DNA of 64,000 nucleotides from NCBI GenBank assembly GCA_963989245.1, contig OZ022339.1, positions 20,016,563-20,080,562 of the forward strand, given 5' to 3'. Shown here piece by piece: positions 9,309 to 21,048 of this stretch. The stretch's first letter is position 1. Each line of letters starts with the position of its first letter. Under the pieces are notes generated by a model. That model had not been told where the DNA came from, did not search any database, and saw only the letters and a list, made by a program, of their open reading frames with translations. The translations under genes and the position numbers were made by a program. Origin of the DNA: Nansenia antarctica. Its lineage: Eukaryota; Chordata; Actinopteri; Argentiniformes; Microstomatidae.

Positions 9309-10509
9309 CGCCGGAAATTTGGTCCCATAGTGTCCCAACTGATTTCGACATGGAGGGCAGTAGAGAAACTGAGTGGTTGCCCCTTTGCATGGAATCCTTG
9401 CTCTCCATTGTTTAATAATGCCAGACTGCTGATTGGTGGCCATCCTATTCAGTTCTCTCGATGGAAAGAGAAAGGTGTCCAAACACTGGGAGACATCTAC
9501 GGAAATGAGGGTTTACTTACTTTTCAAGAGCTATGCATAAAATTTGGTTTGCCATGTTCTTCTTTTTTCTTTTATTTACAATTGAGAGCTGCTCTGAAAG
9601 CCAGTGGAGTCTCTCTGCAAACTCCTCTCACACCAAATCCATTGCACAAAGTCCTTTACAGCACTGATGGCTCTAGCGGCCTGGTTTCTAATCTCTATCG
9701 TTTTATTTCTAAACACGCTTACACACCCCTGGCTTTGGATACTATATGGAGGGCCGACATCCCAGAACTAGATTCAGCCTTTGATTGGGATAAGGTCTGG
9801 TCCAACATACTGTCAGCATCTAGAAATCCTGACCACCAGCAAATTCATCACAACTTCATACATAGAGTTTACCTGACACCCAAGAAACTTTTCTTGATGA
9901 AAATTAACACACATCCTACTTGCACCTTGTGCGCTAACAAGGCCTATGGCACCTACATGCACATGGTCTGGGAGTGTCCTCCAGTGGCTAGTTTCTGGGA
10001 GATGGTGGCCTCTAACCTCTCTGAGCTATTTGAGACTAATGTGCCTTACTGACCCCCATTGCACTTATCTTAAACAATCTATCCAATGTGGGCCTACCTC
10101 TGATCAAGAAGCGAGGCTTACTAGCCGGAATTACAGCAGCTAAAAAGTTAATTGCCACACATTGGAAGCCTCCTCATACACTTTCTCGGAGAGTCTGGGT
10201 CCTAACTTACCTAGACATAGTCTACTTAGAGCTATCAACAGCCCGGATGCACGGGGCAAAACAGCCAATACTGGAGATGTGGAACTCAATTTCGTTGAGC
10301 CTCAAAAGCTTAGTATAACCACTTGATGTAGCGAATAGCCTGGATCCCGGGTGGGGGGGTGGGAGGTCGTCATTTTAATTTTGTTGTGCTTTATTTTTGG
10401 TTCTTGTTTTATTTTATTGTGCCGTGTTGTATGTGTCGTTATTGTTTATAATGTACCTGTCTTGTTGTCGAGTTGTTTAAAAATAAAAAAAGTTGATCAC
10501 AAAAAAAAA
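9309..10509 (+). mobile_element. 5'-truncated L1/Tx1-type LINE with 17-bp TSD
   Basis: 9400-10050 encodes the C-terminal region of an L1/Tx1 ORF2 protein, including the zinc-binding motif CTLCANKAYGTYMHMVWECP. The frame then shifts and continues to about 10318. The 3' end is A-rich. GGAAGGTGATATGCTGT flanks the insert at 9292-9308 and 10510-10526, a perfect target-site duplication. The 5' end is truncated; endonuclease and RT core are absent. Confidence 0.88.
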
Positions 10510-10680
10510 GGAAGGTGATATGCTGTGGTCCTGTCTGTTGGTCTTGGCAATATTGGCCCAGCCAGTTCTGTGTTCTTATTGATTAGGAGATGTTCTTTAA
10601 TCTGACCCATCATTCTTGGACCTCTATTTGTCCTACAAATAAGAAATTCAAATTGTTTGTTTTGTGTGCAAAAGGTGATG

Positions 10681-10684
<4 letters not shown>

Positions 10685-10734
<50 letters not shown>
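10685..10734. repeat. (AAT)n microsatellite
   Basis: A trinucleotide AAT run that is probably the tail of the repeat occupying 10735-11130, because the inverted copy at 42950-43262 has the matching ATT run at its end. Confidence 0.9.
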
Positions 10735-10735
<1 letters not shown>

Positions 10736-11130
10736 ATTAGACTTATATAGCACTTTTCTAGACACTCAAAGACGCTTTACAAACTGAAAAGATCGAGTAG
10801 TAATAATAAAAAGAAACAAAAGATAAAAGAAAGTATAGGGGTCTAATACATTTTTAGAGTACTAATCTAAATATAAGTGTCTTTCTCGCGGAGAAGCGCC
10901 GAACAAGCAACGCCAGCGTCCTCTCTCAACCGGCATTTTTTGAAAAGCTAAAATTTGTATCAAGGTTTTATGAAAGTCCTTGGTTATCATTTTTAGGTTA
11001 CTAAATCTAAATCTAAGTGTCTTTGTAGGACAATCTACTCTGTATACTGCAATCACACCTAGATTTCGGGCGGAGAAGCGGCGAACGAGCGCCAGCGTCT
11101 TCTCTCAACCGGCCGTTTATATATGTATGT
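10735..11130 (-). repeat. LINE/SINE-tail repeat, copy 1
   Basis: This stretch matches the reverse complement of 42950-43215. Shared pieces are a CACTTTTCTAGACACTCAAAG tail region, a segment with CTAAATCTAAGTGTCTTTGTA, and GCCAGCG.CTCTCTCAACCGGC. Within this copy the last two segments are themselves repeated (about 10865-10935 and 11005-11115). The element ends two bases before the intron start of the ODAD1-like exon at 11133, so its 3' splice-donor flank is repeat-derived. Confidence 0.7.
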
Positions 11131-11132
11131 AC

Positions 11133-11301
11133 CTGTTTTGACAAGGCTCAGGATCCTCTCACAATACTCCACATCTGTTCTGCATGTCCCGGAGCCTTGG
11201 CAAGCCTGTTGATGGGCTAGCTTCAGCTCTCTAGCCTCGCCTTTGCACAAGTGTCCCTCGGCGATGGCTGTCTCTTCCTGGAGTTCGATACTTTGTTTAA
11301 G
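11133..11301 (-). CDS. ODAD1-like exon 12
   Basis: The acceptor is GTTGCAG and the donor GTACAT; phase 0 in, phase 1 out. It encodes LKQSIELQEETAIAEGHL and on to YCERILSLVKT, a helical segment that continues the coil after the NFALFNY exon. The next exon was not found to the left of it. Confidence 0.75.
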
Positions 11302-14300
11302 CTGCAACAGAGAGAAGCACCAATGCTTTTTTTTTTATCACTTACTTTTAAGCACCTTTTTAGGTGAAGCATACCGTTACTTCTCACCTACCCTATTTAC
11401 CTTTAACAGACCCATACATACTAAAGCTGCAATCTGTAATTCAAACAACAACAAAGTGGGCTCCTGGTAAACAGCTGAGGGATGGGGCTGGAGAAATGTA
11501 ACCACAATCAACTCCATAGAGAGACCTACTGTATAGATGCAAGGACTGACCATCAACGAGATGACAATGATAGTTTGAACCATGTTCTGAAGCTATACAG
11601 CGTTTGTTTACAATTGTAAAGCAAACTTCTATTTTGGGTTCTATGGCGGAAGGCAGTTGAACTAGAGCCCTTCTAAGGACAGCAGTTCCACTGCCCTTCT
11701 TTCCCATTCAAGTGAGTAAAAGGTGCAGTTCCTATGGCAGGGGCAGCAGAGGGCGCAGCTCAGTAAAGAGCAGTAAGGACAGTTTACATAATACAGCTAA
11801 AAAGCAAATAATCAATCTCAAAAATGTATTAAAAAAACGTGTGCTTTACCTGATCTTTAATTTCCTTAAAATATATTTCCGCTGATAATGAAATATAGAC
11901 TATCTACTGACTGTAGAATGTCATACTAACATAATTTCATCTCTTTCTAAGACCCCCTGCTAAGTGAGGCAGATAGTACAGTCCTTCTACCAATTCCTGA
12001 CTAAACAGAATATTGTAAAAATGTAGTACCGGTATTTGCCTCATATTAACCATATCTACGTATCCTGTCTTTGGAAATTCAGATTGCCTCTAAAATAATT
12101 GTAGATATAGTTTGGAAAATCTCAATTGGAGCCCATAGTTTCCCTTACTCTCTTCACCCATGCTGGTACAAAATAATACATAATACATAATACATAAGGC
12201 ATTAATGCATTATATATCCCACTAGGCTCGCACACCTCTCACACTACTGGGTGACTTCAGCATCCAGTCAAAGAAGATTCAGTTGTCTCTCCTTGTTCGA
12301 CCTTACCATTTCCCACTCTCCCCTGACTCATAAGGCGGGCAATCAGCTCAACCTTGTCTTCACCAGATCCTCCCATACCGCCAACCTTACTGTTCGCCAC
12401 TCAGATCCACCCCCTCCCCGTCAGACTACCACACTATCCACTTGTCACAACTTGCGTACGTTCTCTCTCACCGTTCTCTCTCCTCTGTCTCTCTCCCCTT
12501 CTATCTACTGATGCAGACTCCTCCACCCTCCTGTCCACTCTTTCTTTATTCTTTGACTCTCTTTGTCCACTGACCTCAAGGCCAGCACGATCCTCTCCAC
12601 GCGCTCCTTGGCTGTCTGAAACTCTGCAATATTGTAGAATAGAGCTCCGGGCAATTGAGAGGAAATTGAGTAAAACCGGCCTCCCGGATGACCTGAAACC
12701 ATATCTCTCTCTCCTCCTCAACTACACCTCCGCAAGCTTCTTACTATCATTCCGAAATTAAATTCTCTGCCTCCGACCCAAGGAAACTGTTCTCCACATT
12801 TTCCTCACTCCTCAACCCACCCCGCCCCCTCCCTTCTCATTGTCTGCAAATTACTTTGTCACCTACTTGGGTGGGGTCATTTGACCCTGTGAGTAATACA
12901 TTTTTTATATCTTTGCACTCAATCAAATTTCAGGACATTAGCAGCTCCTTCTCAACACTGCTACCACTCCTCCCAAAGCCCTGCTTTCCCCCCTCCATTT
13001 CCCCTGATGATATACTAAAACTTGTCACATCCATGCGGGCTACCGGGCGGTAAAGGGAACAGCCCCAAACCCCTGCTGGATCACTCCGCTCTTCCACCTC
13101 GGCTGGCCGCCTGACACCGCCGCCTCTACGAGGATACAGCGGTTGCACTGTTCAGTCAAAGCTTTTCACTGTCTTGGTGCCCTGGCGGTGGAACAAGCTT
13201 CCTACTGCTGTCAGGACTGCAGAGTCACTACCTATCTTCCGCTGTAGACTGAAGACACATCTCTTCAGGACCCATCATCTTCACTGTCCCTCTTAAAGAC
13301 GTATTCAACCCCCCGCTACCCATATGCACAGCTCCTCTACTGTTCATTAAAATAACAAATAGAACTGAAATTCACAGATTGACAGATTTCCAACAACTCT
13401 AAGGACTGACAAACGTACACTCCTTTAAGCGCTGGGTGGCCTTAACTCCCAGGCTACCCGACTCTGTGTGTATGTGTGTATGTGTGTATGTGTGTATAGC
13501 CAACCTTGATAGTTGAGCGGAGAGCACAGATCAATTGAAGTCCTAAATGATCCATCGATTTTCAGGTGTGTTTTTCAGATCAGATGAGTTCTCTGACTAG
13601 ATTATTTTTTTCCTATGAATGTGTGAAGGAGCCACAGCCATCTACATCATCAGCCCCATCAACTGACTAAGCATTTATTCCATTCACTTTACTACAGTGT
13701 TGAGTGAATCAAACATGGGCCTTTGATTGCACAGCTGCAAGTGATTGTGGGATAGCATGGGGGCCCAATATGTTACTTCAAAACCCCACTTTTCCAAACT
13801 CGTTTTCCAAACACTGACAGACCTAAAATCAACCATGAATACATGTAATGTGAGCACCCTAATTACAACATTGCGCATGACAACGTTGACAGTTGATTAT
13901 TGGTGGCCCATAGAACCTGCACTAAGGTGAGTGTAAAGACCACAGAGGATCCTGCTTGGTCTTCTGAATCTGCTCACAGCTCTGCTCCTCAGCCTCCTCA
14001 CTGGGTTCACTACCTGCTCCAAATCTTTGGTCATCTTCTCAATCATTCTGCTCTGCTCCAATACATAATTGAAGAGGGCGAAGTTCACGTCCTCCACTGT
14101 GGGCAGAAGAGCACAATACAAACAGACAGAAGAGATGAACAAAGAAGGTTTGGTAGGATTGATCAATAATATGGAAAGCACCCGACGCTGTCAGCAGAAA
14201 TTAACAAAATTAAAATGGACGTAAAACGGTGTATAAGTGTATAAGTGTATCCTAGTCTAGAGCCTCTGATTGAGGGCAAACACAGAACATCTTATGATAA

Positions 14301-16750
14301 TCAAGAGCACTGTAGAAATACTGTATGTGGTCAAAACTATTTTCTCTAAACTACTCTCTAAACTACTCTCACTCTAAATAGCTAAAGACACGTCATGGAA
14401 TATCCTTGAGATTCATCCATTTTGTCTTCACTGAGAAAAGAGAAACAAACCTGTAATATAGTGGTCGGTGTTTCAAGAACACAATTCATTAAGCGTGTTA
14501 GGGCCCAATCACCAGAGACTGGCAGATAGAATGAACGGCAACAGGTCTATTGTCAGAATCTGCCCTGTAGGTTAGGAGCTCATCTGTTGCAGACCAACTC
14601 CCTGCTGCGTTTCCTGCTGTGCATAGTGCATTAATACCAGACCTGGGTCAAAACAATATTGTGCCAGATGGCAATGGACCTATCGCTAAGCCACGCCCCC
14701 TTTGAAAACTCGGACAAACAAACAACGCTTCACTGACAGTGACTGACTGACCGACCGTGACTGAATGACATTCAATGACTTACAATGGCGGGAGATGTCA
14801 AATTTCAGATTTTTGATTTACCACAGGAAGTAATAGACATGTTTTTAAAAGATGACAAGAATATTTTGTCTTGAGGCTTTTCACCATCAGATATCAGCGA
14901 GTTGTTTGTCTGAGTTTTCTGCCTGTAGTGACTTTTGCTGTGATATGATTGGACAATTTCTATTTTGGGGCGTGGCTTAGCGATAGGTCCATTGCAATTT
15001 TGGGGACAGGTTTTTGCAGTTGGTTCCACTGTGACAGGGAAACTATTGAAATCCATGTTTGGTGGTTAGATATGAAAGTTCTCAAGGTTGTGTATTTGAC
15101 TTTAGAGAATGGAGAAGGCCTCTTACTCTCCATGTAGACGCTGAAGAAGAGCTGGGCGTCAAAGCCAGCTGGGTGGCCCTCAAGACATCTCTGCTCCTCC
15201 AGAGCGTTCCTGGCCAGCTCCCTCAGTCTCTCCTGTTCCTCCACAAATCCTGAAGGCATCAAGGTGGAGAGCCGGCGGTGCTCCGGTAGCCTCCTTCCCC
15301 TCGGCTCTGCTTCTCCCTCACTCCCAGCCCCAGCCAATGGGAACATGGGCCACACCAGAGTAGAGCGTCTCCTGTTGGCTGGAGGAGAGAATTATATATA
15401 TGTGGGAATACGGTACATGTGGGAAAACTAGGGTTAGGGTTAGGTGCTAGGGTGCTACGGTTAAGGTTAGGGGTAGGGTTAGGGTTAGGATTAGGGTTAG
15501 GGGTAGGGTTAGACATAACAGCATGTACCAAGTCGACGTAGCACCTAACCCTAACCCTAGTTTTCCCACATGTACCGTATTCCCACATGTACCGTGTATA
15601 TATATATATACCTGTATATATATATATTTTTTAATGAATGAGTTAATTGTATACAAAAATTATTTAACCTGAATTAACTTAAACCTGATGTAGGTCTACT
15701 GTAAATGGCACCCAGCATGCAATAGTTCTCGATATCTTTGTGCAGTGACAGATAATCCTAATTCACACTACATGAGCTGAATTGAGCTGAACCGACCAGT
15801 TGTTACAGAGTTGTACAGGGCCATAGTTTCTGAAACATTGCTGGAAAATCACAGTATAGTTCATGTTGTAAAGCCCAATAGAGCTTAAATATGAATGAAT
15901 GAATGAATGGTCTTTATTGTCATTGCTATAGTACAGGTACCAAACAACGAAATAGTCTTTTGGAACTACTATTAACAACTATTAACAACAAGCAGAGTGC
16001 ACAGCAACCTCTCACATGAACACGCATACGTGGTACATAATCATCCCCTTAATTGACTTCAATTGGCGATCGATTTCATCTTTAGCTGTGTTCAATAGAA
16101 GCTCATCCATAGAAAAGCAATCTATTGCTTGTGAGCAGGTATTACTGTTAATTATACAACAGTTAGTTCTGACCAAGTAATTTGATTGGACAAGAGGCAT
16201 TCCATGAGTGATGATATACAGTATAACAGCACTGGGACTTTTAACTATATGTATCACTCCGCCGCACAGATGTTCTACTAAATGACCGTTAATTAGACTA
16301 CATGTTTGTGTTCAGGTTACTAGGCAAAAGTTCAGTTGCGGAACTATTTTTGGTTTATTTTTATGATTAAATAAACAAACAAATCATAATCTGTTGTCGC
16401 TTATTACTGTTAACTAATAAATGGCGCTGTAGAACTGTTGTATAAAAGCAATATCACACTCGAGGTTGTGCTGTTATAATGAATATCAGCACAGCTGTGA
16501 TTGTCTTTGGTACTCGGCCTGTGGCCTCGTACCTACGACCGAATCACAGCCGTGCTGATATTCAGTATAACACACTCCCTCTCGTGTGACATTGCTTAAT
16601 TGCCAAATATTCCAAGTAATTTGCTGAGATGGAAAAAGGCAGGAACACAATGATGGAAAGGTTTTCAGAGAAGCTGAATTCAACTGACTCACTGATGATA
16701 TCTCTTTGAATTCCATCACGTATGCACGCGCACCCACGCACTCACACACA

Positions 16751-16803
<53 letters not shown>

Positions 16804-16837
16804 ACCCACACCCACACCCACACCCACACCCACACAC

Positions 16838-16870
<33 letters not shown>

Positions 16871-19800
16871 ATGGCTGCTGACATACTTTCAACAAAGATA
16901 TAGCACTAATAAATTCACTTTTTTATTTATTTATTTTTTATTCCCTTTCAAAAAAGGACTGGGGCGTTTACTGTACTCTGTTGCTGTCCTGAGATCAGAT
17001 TAGATGATTCTTTAATAATCCCTGCTAAACCACCAAAAAACAACAGATGGAAAACCACAATGTTTCTTCAGCTCCATTTAGACCCTTTGAACTATGAGCT
17101 GCATCACATAAACATATAGTATTATTAATATTGCCTCTGAAACCTTTGCATCACAGGGCAAATACCCCTGTTCTTTGTACAGTACACTGATGCTCTATCT
17201 GGACACATTCCCATGTCGTCTACTGGAACACAGCCTGGTGAGAAGGTCATGTTGAGGCCATTGAAATATACTGATTCTATTTCTATGGTTGAGGCCTCCA
17301 TTCTCCATTCTGCCCATTTGGGGTTGGTGCCCGCAGGGATCTTCCAACCTGTCTCCAGCCCTAGCCCAGAACTTCTCCCTGGATTCATCTTTCATTCAAA
17401 TGCATGGCAAGTTTCTCCCTGCTGCGCTGGCCTGCCCTTCCAGGAGAGGTGTTTGTTAGCAGACAAAGGTATGCTGCACCTGGGCAGCCGAGGAGGCAGG
17501 CGGCCCGCCACCACCTGGAGTCTGAAACCCCAGAGAGAAGCTGGAGGAAGATTTCTTTGCCTGAGGGGCAAGTCCTACATCCTCATTGTATCAACCACAA
17601 TACGTCAGTGTGTTCCTGCACCACGGCCATGACTGACATACAGAAGGATGGTTAATCACTGAGGCTGACCCGGGCTCTGCCTGGGGGTGTCAGAGCGATG
17701 CTGATGCAATCAGATGCCCATTGTCAGATACCCTCAATGCTCTCACAGCAGGGGCTTTTAATTTGCATCGGAGTTGTATAACTACATATTAGATGACTGT
17801 ATTCATTATTTTTCCGTAACATATTTATTTCCTCCCCTGTCTGAAGAAATGGATGGCAAAAGATGACGATAACTAGAAGCAAAAGTGCAGCTGTTGGATG
17901 TTGGAGAAAGTTAGATGCTCCTCTCATCTTTCTGTCTCTCCAATTATATTCCCGCTCAGTATTCTGACACGCGAGGAGCGCGGATTTCTTCGGCTTGCTA
18001 AACTAGCGCTTTTTTCTTCACACGCGAAAAAAGGAGGGTCTGTTGTCAAGATGTTGCCTGGTCTAGATCTCGAGTCCTATGGCTTTTAAATTATTGCAGT
18101 TAAAAGTCTCAAAGGGTCTCTCGTTTTAAGTGTGCGTGTGTCCAATCTGTCATTTCATAGGAGAACATTGCACAGTTCCCTTACTTCCTGCTCTTGTACT
18201 TCAGAGAAGGCACATTTTCAGTTCCCTGTGTAAGCAATCTAAGGGAGCTGTTGAATTGATGAGTGAATGAGTGTGCTTTCATAAACAGACTAGCTCGACA
18301 TCGTGTTATTTTAAGAACTGATCACTGAAGCATATCACAGTAACAACCTTTCTATATGTTAGAGAAACAGATATTGAAATATGGACATAAGAAATGTACA
18401 TGTAACATGTATGCATACAGTACCAGTCAAGAGTTTAGACATACCTGAATGGGGAAGTGTGTCCAAACTTTTGACTGGTACTGTACATACCCACATCAGG
18501 ATGTTGTCCAAGAGGGACTGATTGACTGAAACATCTCACCAGACTCCCACAGAGGTGGGCGTCTCCTCTCCTCCTCTCCAAGCCCCTCTGTGGGGGGGGT
18601 CAGACCTGCGGCCCCACCCCTCTGTCGACTCCTTGCTTGTGTCCTCTTGGTTTTACGCTCCACAATGTCTCCAATCTTCTCCACGGCAACCTCATACTGG
18701 TTCAGCTGGACCTGCTGCTCCACCCTGCTCTCCCGCTCCTGCACCTCTGTGAAAGAACAGTTCCATAGACATTACGTGACGTTAGAATTATAAGGTTCTA
18801 TGTCCATTTTTGTCAACATTGAGTTTTTCACATAATCTGATCCATTAGGTGTTTATTAATAATAATTAATAATAATGTTTAATTTTAATTAATTTAATAC
18901 TTTTAAATAAATTATAAATTAGGTGTTTATTAATGCCTGTGTGGTGTTATTTTTAAAATGTTGATTTTGTTGTTGTTTTGTAATTACTAATTAATATAAT
19001 ACAAAGGTTCCATCTCACAAAACATAATGGAATGTAAAAACATTGACGCTCAATATCTCTGAACAACCATAAACGGAGATAGAACCTAAGCTCACGACTA
19101 CACTAGTATTGCTGCAGAGAAGGTCTTTTACATAACAACTCTCTCCATCGCACTATTAAAAAAAATGTTTTAGGGCAGGCTAGTAGATCCTGGGATCCTT
19201 TTGGAACAACCTAAGTAACAAGGCCCTTATGGTAGGCCCTTATGGTAGGCCCTTATGGTAGGCCCTTATGGTAGGCCCTTATGGTAGGCCCTTATGGTAG
19301 GCCTCTATGGCTCCATTAGGCCCACACTCCTTTGTCCCTTCCATCAGAATCTAATCACATCCCACACCATGCCTTGTATCACCATGCCTTGTATCAAGTA
19401 GCTACAATCAAAGGTCGCTCCTGGGGATATACAGCTTGAAATACAGTTTGATGCTTGAAAGTATGTGAACCCCTTGTGCAATCATAGCATTTTTGTCATA
19501 GCATTTAGTCTGAAAATAGTCTTCTTTATCTAACATAACAGGTCCAATTAAATATTATGCTTTGTTAATCTCAAATCAGACTCTGGTTCTGAGATACATT
19601 CTCTATTAAAGAGAGGTAGGAAAATCCTACTTTGAGGTTGATGATTTGATCTTCTTGGTAATAGTTACAGTTGAACTCTAAAAGCACAAGGTAATCACCA
19701 GAGTTACGTGCGCCAGTGGAAATTATGAAACAATTGGGGAAATGTATTTGATGAAAATAGCACTCGTTTTTTTATGACCTACTGTATCTGTTGTGCTCAA

Positions 19801-20963
19801 GAAATAGCTTTTTCAAATTTAGTTTTGAAGCCATACATTCTTTTCTACAAAATCTTATATTTTGGGGTATGTAAAACATAACACTATCGTTTCCACAGTA
19901 CCTAAAGTATCTGATATTAATTCACATGTTTCTATTCTAGCAGGAGGTCAGGAGTTAAGATAGGGACTACATGAATGGCCAGAGCACCTCTCTTCTCCTT
20001 GGCTTCGAGGAAGCTCCTGTCATGTGGTCTGACTTTGGTCTTCTCCTGCAGGAACGTCTCTTCTCTGTGAGCGTGGCAGAGCCCCCTGCGGAGCTCCCAC
20101 ATCTCACCAGCGTAGGTCTCGCTGTCCTTCACCTGCTGGTCATGTGCTCTGAGCAGTCTCACCTGGGCCTCCTCCCTGCGCAGGGGGGACAACAATGTCA
20201 AAAAGATGACCTTTGGACATCAATGCACCTAGGCGCCATCAAACGTCCACTACAAGAGGAGCAATATGTGACACGGTTTGATGAAAAGGTCCTCATGTCG
20301 GGAACTGTGAAACCTCGCAATCGAGCCAAACAAGTCTTGTTGTGAACTTTTTTTTCTCCGTTTTTTTTGTATAGGACGGAAATTGAAGCGATGAAGAACC
20401 CACTCGATATCATAACCAACACTTTTATATTCACAAAATACCTACACATTGTTAGCAAACTTGGGGGGGGTGGGAATAGTATTTTTATTTATTTATTTGT
20501 CGTGTCGCTTTCGGGATTAGATGATCCGCCATCAATGACTACAGACGAGACTGCTGCCATCAAGGACTATCCACAGATAGTCAAAGTCTTTCTGGTATAG
20601 TAATGGTTAAACCAAACGAACAACTTTTATTGTAGAAGATAGCTGAGTATTCGAGTTTCATATGGGTGTTTCCATGGAGATGCATCTTAAATTGCTCTCT
20701 GATTGGTGCGTGATGCTTATCTCCGTGTTGATTGGACAGCTGCTCGAGTTCACAGCCTTCAGAGTCTTCTCAACAATTGGCCTGAACAAAACAGAGTGGA
20801 GAAACAGACTTGACCTAGATGGGACGCTGTCGTCCATTATGTGCATCAAAGGTAATCAGATGGAACCATGCTGCTACAAATACCAACCGCCGGTAGAAAT
20901 GATAGTCAAGTCCATGTCTGCTGCTTATAGTTGTACTAGGCCAAAATAGGTGTGTGTGTGTGT

Positions 20964-21048
<85 letters not shown>

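Noticed and set aside
16486..17003. Open frames across CA repeats
   Set aside because: They are low-complexity Thr-His or Cys-Val runs produced by the microsatellite.
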